A stretch of DNA of 41,476 nt from Flavobacteriales bacterium (GTDB lineage: Bacteria > Bacteroidota > Bacteroidia > Flavobacteriales_E > Vicingaceae): contig PALM01000016.1 in the NCBI GenBank assembly GCA_002706365.1, forward strand, positions 1 through 41,476, in the 5' to 3' direction. The notes under the pieces are model-generated. The model was not told the origin of the DNA, did not search any database, and saw nothing but the letters and a program-made list of their open reading frames with translations. Below are positions 34,701 to 41,476 of this stretch, piece by piece (within the stretch, counting starts at the first letter, position 1; every line of letters begins with the position of its first letter). The translations under genes were made by a program, and so were the position numbers.

Positions 34701-35915
34701 ATGAAGTCGAAAAAGATACAGTTTGAAAACCGAAGTGGTCATAAGCTAAGTGCGAGAATAGAATTACCTCTTGAAGATCAACCATTGGCCTTTGTGATCT
34801 TCGCCCATTGTTTTACCTGCAATAAAGACCTAACGGCAGTGAGGAATATAAGCAGAGCGTTGAGTTCGGAAGGTATAGGGGTTATGCTCTTCGACTTCAC
34901 CGGCTTGGGAGAAAGTGAAGGTGATTTCTCAGAAACCGACTTCAGCTCGAACATCAGTGATCTGGTCTCTGCCTCTGATTGGCTAAAGCGCGAATATGAT
35001 GTTGACCAATACCTTATCGGGCATTCACTTGGAGGAGCCGCAGTCTTAGCAACCGCCGGTAAAATTGAAGCGGTTAAGGCAGTGGTGAGTATTGCCGCCC
35101 CTTTTGACCCATTTCATGTGAGCAATCTTTTCAAGGAGCATATAGATGAGATCAAAGCTCAGGGAAAAGCAGAAGTAAATATTGGTGGACGACCATTCAA
35201 ACTTTCAAAGGAATTCATTGAGGATCTTAAAGACCAAGATCCTAAAAAGACCATTGCAGAGCTTAGAAAGCCATTAATGGTAATGCATTCGCCACAAGAT
35301 AATATTGTAAGCATAAAAAATGCGGCTAAGATCTATGTAGCAGCCATGCATCCTAAGAATTTCCTGAGTTTGGATGGAGCAGATCACCTCTTGAGCAATA
35401 AAAGTGATTCTTCCTATGCCGGATTGATGATTGCTCATTGGATCAAAGCACAAATAAATACAGATAGCAAAAGAGAAAGTGAAAAAGAAGAAGATCTTGA
35501 AGAGGGATTTGTTAGATCAAAGACCTCCGATAATGGTTTTGCCACCCCAATTAAAACGGGTAATCACCACTTGCTCGCAGACGAACCGACTTCTGTAGGC
35601 GGAAGCGATCTTGGCCCTAGTCCGTACAACCTCTTAGCCGCAGCATTGGCATCTTGCACCAGCATGACTGTGCAGATGTATGCCAGAAGAAAAGAATGGA
35701 AGCTGGAAGAGGTAATGGTTGAGATCAAACATGAGAAAAAACACAAAGAAGATTGCGAGAATGAAGCCAAGATCGATCATTTCTTCAAGCGTATTCGATT
35801 AGAGGGAGAATTGGACGAGAGTCAGCGAAAGCGACTTCTAGAAATTGCAGCTAAATGCCCTGTCCATCGAACCTTGGAAGGTGATATTCAGATAGAGAGT
35901 GAGCTTATGGACTAA
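34701..35915 (+). CDS. Bifunctional alpha/beta hydrolase-OsmC protein
   Basis: The 404-residue protein is a fusion. Residues 1-255 form an alpha/beta hydrolase (GHSLGG with S109, acid/histidine region MHSPQDNIVS and LDGADHLLSN). Residues about 265-404 form an OsmC/Ohr-type domain with both catalytic cysteines, Cys319 (LASCTSMT) and Cys386 (AKCPVHR). OsmC proteins reduce organic hydroperoxides; the hydrolase half may act on esters or lipid products. The fusion is known in several bacterial groups. It is divergent from tpx, which supports an oxidative-stress role. Its last 11 bp overlap the convergent helicase gene. Confidence 0.93.
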   Translation: MKSKKIQFENRSGHKLSARIELPLEDQPLAFVIFAHCFTCNKDLTAVRNISRALSSEGIGVMLFDFTGLGESEGDFSETDFSSNISDLVSASDWLKREYDVDQYLIGHSLGGAAVLATAGKIEAVKAVVSIAAPFDPFHVSNLFKEHIDEIKAQGKAEVNIGGRPFKLSKEFIEDLKDQDPKKTIAELRKPLMVMHSPQDNIVSIKNAAKIYVAAMHPKNFLSLDGADHLLSNKSDSSYAGLMIAHWIKAQINTDSKRESEKEEDLEEGFVRSKTSDNGFATPIKTGNHHLLADEPTSVGGSDLGPSPYNLLAAALASCTSMTVQMYARRKEWKLEEVMVEIKHEKKHKEDCENEAKIDHFFKRIRLEGELDESQRKRLLEIAAKCPVHRTLEGDIQIESELMD

Positions 35916-37311
35916 AAAAATGCTCGCTGAAATTCAATAAATAAAGTTGCTCGCTGGCCCTACTAATTGCAGTATACAGCCATCTTGCATATTGCTGATC
36001 GATCATCTCCTCAGTGAGATATCCTTGATCAACAATCACATTCTTCCATTGACCACCCTGCGACTTATGAGCAGTAACCGCATATGCGAATTTGATCTGT
36101 AAAGCATTGAAATATGGATCCGTCTTGATCGCCTCCATGCGCTCCCTCTTGGTGCTCAAATCCTGATACTCTTCGGCAACCGAATCAAAGAGATGTTGTT
36201 GCAGTTCTGCTGGTAATGAAGGGCCATCTACTTCCAAGACATCCAACATCACCTTCAACTGCAAAGGAGGCTGCTGAGGATAATCTAGCAAGCGCAATTG
36301 CACATCCACGAAAGTGAATCCATAGCGTTCTTCCCAATTTCCTATGCTAAGCACCTCGCCTATATCTCCATTAGCGATGAATCCAATTGGAGAATCGGCC
36401 TCTATCCAATGATAATTGTTCTTTACTACCATCACATAGTCACCGCTAGCTAGGCGCTCATCCAAGCCTTTGATCCTCACTCTGATCTGCTGATTAAAGA
36501 GGTTCGCCCTTTTGTTAGAGCGACAAACAACCATACTTTCATCAACCCCTTTGTAGCGATAACACTGCTCCAAAACATCTTCAAGTTCTTCACCATTGAT
36601 TCGATGTATATCATTGAAGCCATCCAAGTAAAACTTGATCTTGGGATATTCATGTTGAATCTGTTCTCGCAGCCTACTGGCATTGAAAAGGATTCCCGAC
36701 TCATGCGCTTGTCGCAACACCTGCTTTAATTCAACCCCTTTTAACTGCAAATGATAGAAATTCTTCAATGGCTTTGGGTCTAGAGCAGGAGAAAGATCAC
36801 TTCCAACGGGCGGAAGCTGGGCGATATCGCCAATGAACACTAGTCGGCAATTCTTTCCTTGAAATACATAGTCAATTAGATCTTCTAATAGGTTTCTACC
36901 TACTCCAGAACGATCACCCGAGATCATCGATGCCTCATCCACAATGAAAATTGTGTTTTTATGTCGGTTATTTCCCAACTTCATCCGAATACTACCATCG
37001 CTGTTTTTCTGACTTTGATAGATTTTCTTGTGAATGGTGAAGGCCATTTTTGAAGAGAAAGAAGACATCACCTTTGCTGCTCTACCGGTTGGTGCCAGCA
37101 GTACAGACTTGATCTTGAAGGCTGGAAGAGTTTTCACCAAAGCCGCCACGGAAGTGGTTTTACCTGTCCCTGCATAACCGCGAACAATAAAGCTTGCACG
37201 TTCATAGTTTCCAAATAGAAAACGCTGCATACGCTCCGCCAAATCCCTTTGATCTTTGGTAGGCTCATCGGGTAAATGCGAATAGAAGGTATGGAGAAAA
37301 TCAGCGCTCAT
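35905..37311 (-). CDS. RecD2-like SF1 DNA helicase
   Basis: The 468-residue protein has a Walker A at 45-53 (GYAGTGKTT), motif II TIFIVDEASMI, and the C-terminal UvrD_C_2 signature FAYAVTAHKSQGGQW. It lacks the long N-terminal region of RecD2 and RecD, so it is a short stand-alone member, common in Bacteroidota and often annotated as AAA-family ATPase. It probably unwinds DNA in repair or recombination. The gene is monocistronic; TAAATTTG at 37331-37338 is a candidate -7 element. Its 3' end overlaps the OsmC fusion gene by 11 bp on the opposite strand. Confidence 0.9.
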   Translation of the reverse strand: MSADFLHTFYSHLPDEPTKDQRDLAERMQRFLFGNYERASFIVRGYAGTGKTTSVAALVKTLPAFKIKSVLLAPTGRAAKVMSSFSSKMAFTIHKKIYQSQKNSDGSIRMKLGNNRHKNTIFIVDEASMISGDRSGVGRNLLEDLIDYVFQGKNCRLVFIGDIAQLPPVGSDLSPALDPKPLKNFYHLQLKGVELKQVLRQAHESGILFNASRLREQIQHEYPKIKFYLDGFNDIHRINGEELEDVLEQCYRYKGVDESMVVCRSNKRANLFNQQIRVRIKGLDERLASGDYVMVVKNNYHWIEADSPIGFIANGDIGEVLSIGNWEERYGFTFVDVQLRLLDYPQQPPLQLKVMLDVLEVDGPSLPAELQQHLFDSVAEEYQDLSTKRERMEAIKTDPYFNALQIKFAYAVTAHKSQGGQWKNVIVDQGYLTEEMIDQQYARWLYTAISRASEQLYLLNFSEHFFSP

Positions 37312-37330
37312 TCAGAGGAAGATAGGAAAT

Positions 37331-37338
37331 CAAATTTA
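37331..37338 (-). promoter_or_regulatory. -7 element TAAATTTG for the helicase gene
   Basis: On the minus strand TAAATTTG matches the consensus exactly, 19 bp before the ATG at 37311. No -33 TTG occurs at the usual spacing. Confidence 0.4.
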
Positions 37339-37386
37339 ACCTAAAGCACTGCCAATTTCAGGCTTTATTGACGATAAAAAATATTG

Positions 37387-37394
37387 TAGATTTG
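37387..37394 (+). promoter_or_regulatory. -7 element TAGATTTG for the operon starting at 37426
   Basis: TAGATTTG matches TAnnTTTG exactly, with TTTATTG 16 bp upstream (37364-37370) as a possible -33 element. The ATG at 37426 is 31 bp downstream. It would drive the membrane protein-DUF3822-rsmD-coaD operon. Confidence 0.5.
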
Positions 37395-37425
37395 TGAACC
37401 TAAGAAATCAAAAAAATCAAGCTCG

Positions 37426-38007
37426 ATGAAAATCGTTATTAACATAGTACTTGTAGTTGCAGCCCTAGTTTTGGCATATTTTATCTACGATGGTGTTAAT
37501 CAAAAAATTGAATTCCAAAAAAAGGCAGAAAGTCGACGATTAGTCGTTCAGGAGCGCCTTTTGAATATAGTGACTGCACAAAAGGAATTCAAAACTCAAA
37601 AGGGAAGATACGCAGGTAACTTCGCAGAGCTTGAGCACTTTTTGAAAACCGATTCACTTCGCATTATCAAAGCAATTGGTACGGTTCCGGATTCATTGAC
37701 AGAAGCAGAAGCTGTTGAGCGTGGTATTGTGATCAGAGATACCAACTTAGTTCCTGCCATCTCAATCTTCGAGGGAATGGATATAAGTGTAGATTCATTG
37801 AAATACATTCCTTTCAGTGAAGGCAATACCTTCAAAATGCAGGCTGATGTGATCGAAAAGAACAAGGTGAACGTGAATGTTTTCGAAGCTTCTGCAAAAT
37901 TTGCAGATGTCTACAACGGCTTGAAGACCAGAAATGAGGATGTTGATCTAGAAGAAGTTCTCAAAGTTGGTTCAATGACTGAGCCAATCACCACAGGTAA
38001 CTGGTAA
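37426..38007 (+). CDS. Single-pass membrane protein of unknown function
   Basis: The 193-residue protein has an N-terminal membrane anchor (about 3-22, VINIVLVVAALVLAYFIYDG) and a periplasmic part with a helical start (LLNIVTAQKEFKTQKGRYAG) and beta-rich end. The segment after the anchor vaguely resembles pseudopilin-like proteins, but there is no prepilin cleavage site. I do not assign a family. It heads a tightly packed operon: the next gene starts 10 bp downstream. Confidence 0.7.
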   Translation: MKIVINIVLVVAALVLAYFIYDGVNQKIEFQKKAESRRLVVQERLLNIVTAQKEFKTQKGRYAGNFAELEHFLKTDSLRIIKAIGTVPDSLTEAEAVERGIVIRDTNLVPAISIFEGMDISVDSLKYIPFSEGNTFKMQADVIEKNKVNVNVFEASAKFADVYNGLKTRNEDVDLEEVLKVGSMTEPITTGNW

Positions 38008-38017
38008 TCCATTTTTC

Positions 38018-38878
38018 ATGTCAGCGGTAAAATCGCCTGCTAAGCAGTTTTTCGACGAATCTTATCGTGGGAGAATGGGCGATTTACAATTGTTTGTCCA
38101 GGCTGGTCAGGCACAATTCCAATTTGCCTTCTTCGACCCTTACATCCAACAGATGGTGGGTTTGGAAAGCTGGAATCTGGATGGTCATCAAAATTGGCAT
38201 CAGATCAGCGAACAACTAGCTGATATTCTAGGGCAAGAGCAATTCAAAGCCGATTTCAAATCCGTTTCTTTCGCTCTTGTGGATTCTTCATATACATTGG
38301 TTCCTTCCACTCTTTTCGAGGATGCTAAAAAGGCCGATTATCTGAAACTGAATCACCGATTGAATGATCCCTCTGAATTGGTTTTTCTCTCAGAAGAGAT
38401 TTCAGGTATCAATTCTCATTTGGTTTATGCCTTTCCGCAGATCTTACATAAATTCTTAAGTGGACGATTTCAAAAATTACAATTACACCATTCTTTGGTG
38501 CCTTGTTTAGAATCCTTTTCCCTTCAGAAGAAGAAGGGTGAAAGCATGCATCTACATGTGCATTCAGATCGCTTCGACTTGATCTACTACGCAGATATGA
38601 AGTTGCAAATGGTGAATACTTTCCTTTATCAAACTGTTGAAGACTTCATCTACTATTTGCTATATGTGATGGAGCAAAAAGAGGTAGATAGAGATCATAT
38701 TGAGCTGAGTATGTATGGTGAATTTGAAAAAAGATGTACTCTACACGATCTCATTTACAAGTATGTTCGTCAGCCCGAGATCAAAGAACGAAGCAAGGAG
38801 ATCAAATATTCCAAGCCACTTGATCAGCTTGAAAGACATCAATTTGTAAATCTTTTCAATCAGTATTTGTGCGGATAG
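38018..38878 (+). CDS. DUF3822-family protein
   Basis: The 286-residue soluble protein fits DUF3822 in size, context and pattern: FALVDSSYTLVPSTLFED near residue 90 and a central FDLIYYADMKLQMVNTFLYQ. The family is largely confined to Bacteroidota and commonly precedes rsmD and coaD. Its fold is thought to resemble actin/ASKHA-type ATPases, but no function is known. The next gene, rsmD, overlaps it by 10 bp and begins with GTG, suggesting translational coupling. Confidence 0.85.
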   Translation: MSAVKSPAKQFFDESYRGRMGDLQLFVQAGQAQFQFAFFDPYIQQMVGLESWNLDGHQNWHQISEQLADILGQEQFKADFKSVSFALVDSSYTLVPSTLFEDAKKADYLKLNHRLNDPSELVFLSEEISGINSHLVYAFPQILHKFLSGRFQKLQLHHSLVPCLESFSLQKKKGESMHLHVHSDRFDLIYYADMKLQMVNTFLYQTVEDFIYYLLYVMEQKEVDRDHIELSMYGEFEKRCTLHDLIYKYVRQPEIKERSKEIKYSKPLDQLERHQFVNLFNQYLCG

Positions 38879-39408
38879 TATCTGGCAAATACAAAGGCCG
38901 AAGATTTAATCCCCCAAAGAACCTTCCCGTAAGACCTACAACTGATTTCGCCAAGGAAGGTCTCTTCAATATTCTGCGAAATAGAATGCAGATCGAAGGA
39001 AGCAATGTACTCGACTTATTTGCCGGAACCGGAAATATGAGCCTTGAATTTGCCTCAAGAGAAGCGAATAGAGTTGTAAGTGTGGATCAGAACCGCAAAT
39101 GCATACAATTCATTGAGCAGATCAGCAAACAGCTGGAAATTGATGTGATTCAAAGCTACAGCTCAGATGCGGAAAAGTATCTGGAAAAGTGCAGCAGTCG
39201 CTTCGACCTTATTTTCGCAGATCCTCCATATGCTTATACAAATGGTTTAAAACTCTGGAATCTGATCACTGAAAAAGAACTATTAGAGCCAGATGGCTAC
39301 TTTATTCTAGAGCATGGGAAGGATCAAGATTTTGAAGGCGAAGAAGGCTTTCTATTTAGCAGGAAGTTTGGAAATGTTAACTTTACTTTCTTTCAGTCTG
39401 AATCATGA
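38869..39408 (+). CDS. rsmD: 16S rRNA (guanine(966)-N(2))-methyltransferase
   Basis: The 179-residue protein has the RsmD layout: N-terminal MRIVSGKYKGRRFNPP and RPTTDFAKEGLFNIL, the SAM-binding VLDLFAGTGNMSLEFASR (47-64), and the catalytic DPPY (118-121). It methylates guanine in the 30S head near the P site. The start is GTG at 38869, 10 bp inside the DUF3822 gene. The stop overlaps the coaD start in an ATGA (39405-39408), so the genes are translationally coupled. Confidence 0.96.
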   Translation: MRIVSGKYKGRRFNPPKNLPVRPTTDFAKEGLFNILRNRMQIEGSNVLDLFAGTGNMSLEFASREANRVVSVDQNRKCIQFIEQISKQLEIDVIQSYSSDAEKYLEKCSSRFDLIFADPPYAYTNGLKLWNLITEKELLEPDGYFILEHGKDQDFEGEEGFLFSRKFGNVNFTFFQSES

Positions 39409-39866
39409 AGAAAATCGCCGTATTCCCGGGATCATTCGATCCAATTACCCTCGGACATGAATCTGTGGTAAAAAGAGCATTGCCTCTTTTTGATGAGATC
39501 ATTGTAGCTATTGGCAACAATTCCCAAAAGCAATACATGTTTGACTTGAAGCAGAGAGAAAAGTGGATCAAAGACACTTTCAAAGGAATCGATCAGATTA
39601 GGGTTGATATCTATGAAAAACTCACGGTTGAATACTGTGAGGAAGTAGGCGCAAAATTCCTGCTTAGAGGACTTAGAAATCACGCAGATTTTGAGTTTGA
39701 ACGTTCTATTGCTCAGATGAACAGGGAGCTGAACGATGAGATTGAAACCTTCTTTTTGTTCACAGACCCGAAGTATTCTGCAATAAATTCAACAATTGTA
39801 CGTGAGATATACCGTCTTGGCGGGGAAGTTGCTCAGTTCCTTCCCAAAAACATCCACATACAATGA
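39405..39866 (+). CDS. coaD: Phosphopantetheine adenylyltransferase
   Basis: The 153-residue enzyme has the nucleotidyltransferase start PGSFDPITLGHESVVKRA with the TxGH motif, the RGLRNHADFEFE block, and YSAINSTIVREI near the C-terminus. It makes dephospho-CoA from phosphopantetheine and ATP, the penultimate step of coenzyme A synthesis. The length is near the family norm. It overlaps rsmD and the next gene by 4 bp each (ATGA). Confidence 0.97.
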   Translation: MKKIAVFPGSFDPITLGHESVVKRALPLFDEIIVAIGNNSQKQYMFDLKQREKWIKDTFKGIDQIRVDIYEKLTVEYCEEVGAKFLLRGLRNHADFEFERSIAQMNRELNDEIETFFLFTDPKYSAINSTIVREIYRLGGEVAQFLPKNIHIQ

Positions 39867-41248
39867 AATTGATTCGCTCTATTATCACCCTTTGTTTCTG
39901 TAGCCTTTTCATTAGTCAAAGTTTTGGCTTAGAGACATTGATTCAAGGAAATGTCAAAGGATTTGATGGAGAGCAAGTTCGCTTGGGCTATTATCAAGAT
40001 TACATCACCTTTAAGAAGGTGTTCGTAGAAACGGATATTATTGAAAATGGTCAATTTCAACTGAATATCGATCTGCAAGATGTAAAGCAATTGATCTTAA
40101 TGATAGAGGATAAACAAACATCCCTATTTGCCGAGCCAGGTCAGGTTTATAACCTATCCATAAGTTACAGCATTGAAAACAATGCTAAAAGAGCATTCGA
40201 GAAATATCTGGATCTTAAATTCAGCTTTCCAAAGGCAGATGAATTGAATCAGCGCATCAAGCAATTCAATTCTGAGTACCAGGCATTCTTTGCAGAGCAT
40301 TATGAAAAGTTCGTAGTGAATGAGGCCGGTAAAGAGATCGAAGAGTTTGTAAAGAAGGAAAAAGCGAAAACCGAATATCATTCGCCGGCATTTCTAAAGA
40401 ATTATGTGCGTTACGCGCTGGCCAATTTGGAGGACATCAATAAAAAACCCACAGATAAACTAGAGGCGGAATATCTAAAAGGACAAAAGGTTTTGCTCGA
40501 TCATAAGGAGTATATGAACTTTTTCCGACAGCTTTATGCAGAGGATTTTGAGCAATTATTGATCAAGAAAGACGCTCAACCTCTGATGAAAGCCATCATG
40601 TTTGAAGAGGACCTCAATCATAGCCTGGAACTTTTGAAGGGACTCAAGAAATTCGAAAGTCAGGAACTAACAGAACTGTATTTCATCAATGGCCTTTTTG
40701 AAGTATATCACAAGAAGACGGTGAATCAAAAAAGCAACCTTGCTCTTTTAAAAGCACTAAGTAAGAATGCGAGCAATGAAGGCTTGAAGAAGCTTGCTTC
40801 TGCTGTTGCAGAGCGACTAGAATTGCTTGCAGAAGATAAGACTGCACCAGCATTTGCATTGAAAAATGCAGAAGGTGTGGAAGTAAAGCTAAGCGATCTA
40901 AAAGGGAAGCCTATATACCTGGGATTCTGGGCCAATTGGTCGATCATATCCCTGAAAGAACTCCGACTGATTCAGGAATTGAAGGAAGAGTACGGCGATA
41001 AGATCCACTTTGTGAGCATCAATATTGATGAAGATGAGGAGGCAAATAAAATGGTGAAGGCCCAATTCAACTACGACTGGGAATTCCTATATGGAGGAAA
41101 AGACTACCTGCTTCGCGAGCAATACGAGGTAAATACTGTACCTGTATATTTTTTGATCGACGAGGAAGGCAAGCTGATCAGAAGATATGCACCTGCTCCC
41201 CATCAGATCGAACCTCAGCTGAAAAAAATGCTTGGAACAGGAAGCTAA
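39863..41248 (+). CDS. TlpA/thioredoxin-like protein lacking the CxxC cysteines
   Basis: The 461-residue protein has a signal peptide (about 1-22), an N-terminal DUF4369-like beta domain (about 25-110), a helical middle, and a C-terminal thioredoxin/AhpC-TSA fold (about 325-461; DKTAPAFALKNAEGVEVKLSDLKGKPIYLGFW). The usual CxxC is replaced by SIIS at 360-363 (WANWSIISLKEL), and no other cysteine exists in the domain; the cis-proline loop is intact (NTVPVYFLI). It therefore cannot be a dithiol oxidoreductase. A structural, chaperone or ligand-binding role is more likely. Its ATG overlaps coaD by 4 bp. Confidence 0.85.
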   Translation: MKLIRSIITLCFCSLFISQSFGLETLIQGNVKGFDGEQVRLGYYQDYITFKKVFVETDIIENGQFQLNIDLQDVKQLILMIEDKQTSLFAEPGQVYNLSISYSIENNAKRAFEKYLDLKFSFPKADELNQRIKQFNSEYQAFFAEHYEKFVVNEAGKEIEEFVKKEKAKTEYHSPAFLKNYVRYALANLEDINKKPTDKLEAEYLKGQKVLLDHKEYMNFFRQLYAEDFEQLLIKKDAQPLMKAIMFEEDLNHSLELLKGLKKFESQELTELYFINGLFEVYHKKTVNQKSNLALLKALSKNASNEGLKKLASAVAERLELLAEDKTAPAFALKNAEGVEVKLSDLKGKPIYLGFWANWSIISLKELRLIQELKEEYGDKIHFVSINIDEDEEANKMVKAQFNYDWEFLYGGKDYLLREQYEVNTVPVYFLIDEEGKLIRRYAPAPHQIEPQLKKMLGTGS

Positions 41249-41282
41249 AAGCAGATTGATTACGTCTGCATCATACAAGAGT

Positions 41283-41476
41283 ATGAACATGCGCATTGAG
41301 AAATACCTGCTATCAATACTGTTAATCCTATTTAGCTGCATTTCATACAATCTAAGTGCTCAGAGTGTTGAAGTTGAAGGTAGGATCATTGATAGTCAGA
41401 CAAAAAAAGCACTTCCATTTGCCCATATCTATTTAAAAAATCGCCAGGGCACGATCAGTACATCCAACCTATCCGG
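41283..41476 (+). CDS. N-terminal fragment of a carboxypeptidase-regulatory-domain protein
   Basis: Starting at ATG 41283, the frame stays open to the window edge (about 64 residues). A signal peptide (about 1-27, ending LSAQ) is followed by VEVEGRIIDSQTKKALPFAHIYLKN, the usual opening of a carboxypeptidase-regulatory-like (CarboxypepD_reg-like) beta-sandwich in Bacteroidota outer-membrane proteins. The remaining domains, such as a TonB-dependent receptor or DUF5686 region, are outside the window. It lies 34 bp after the TlpA-like gene. Confidence 0.75.
   Translation, partial: MNMRIEKYLLSILLILFSCISYNLSAQSVEVEGRIIDSQTKKALPFAHIYLKNRQGTISTSNLS

Overview
The window reads as a chromosomal stretch of a member of the Bacteroidota, probably an aquatic Flavobacteriia- or Cytophagia-like organism. 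The evidence is a type IX secretion (T9SS) C-terminal sorting signal, promoter elements of the Bacteroidota form (TAnnTTTG near -7), a DUF3822-rsmD-coaD block, a monomeric NADP isocitrate dehydrogenase, an ECF sigma/anti-sigma pair with a DUF4097-like partner, and moderately AT-rich DNA. No tRNA, rRNA, CRISPR array, prophage or large mobile element was seen. A rank narrower than phylum is not safe from this sequence.

Layout. Positions 1-7.9 kb hold small, mostly singly transcribed genes: a DinB-fold protein, an EEP-family phosphatase/nuclease, a YdjM-like membrane protein, a HI0933-family flavoprotein, and RDD, SET-domain, cupin and secreted proteins. Positions 7.9-14.1 kb are a minus-strand run: OmpA-family protein, CAP-domain protein, UMF1-type MFS transporter and L-2-hydroxyglutarate oxidase. 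Aconitase (minus) is followed by a divergent ABC permease and a GT-C-type membrane protein, then a T9SS cargo protein and the rpsF-rpsR-rplI operon (minus). Divergent from rpsF is dnaX, followed by a REP-associated tyrosine transposase (RAYT) embedded in palindromic repeats, and an M16 lipoprotein peptidase. Next come the ECF sigma, anti-sigma and DUF4097-like operon (minus), and a stretch with NADP-isocitrate dehydrogenase, two alpha/beta hydrolases (one fused to OsmC) and thiol peroxidase. The right end has a RecD2-like helicase (minus) and an operon of a membrane protein, DUF3822, rsmD, coaD, a cysteine-less TlpA-like protein and a truncated carboxypeptidase-regulatory-domain protein.

Functional links. 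Aconitase and isocitrate dehydrogenase are consecutive TCA-cycle steps but are encoded in separate units. Isocitrate dehydrogenase (NADPH), thiol peroxidase and the OsmC fusion are neighbours and could all serve peroxide defence.

The most unusual content is repeat biology. Short arrays of about five 7-bp units recur between genes, and three supply the stop codon of the adjacent gene. Related 7-bp arrays make up much of the DnaX linker. Immediately before them dnaX carries a run of ten A residues, and both alternative frames after it stop within a few codons. This is the expected layout for making a short gamma-like and a long tau-like DnaX from one gene. Separate palindromic (REP-like) elements flank the RAYT gene and also occur at 1.5-1.6 kb.
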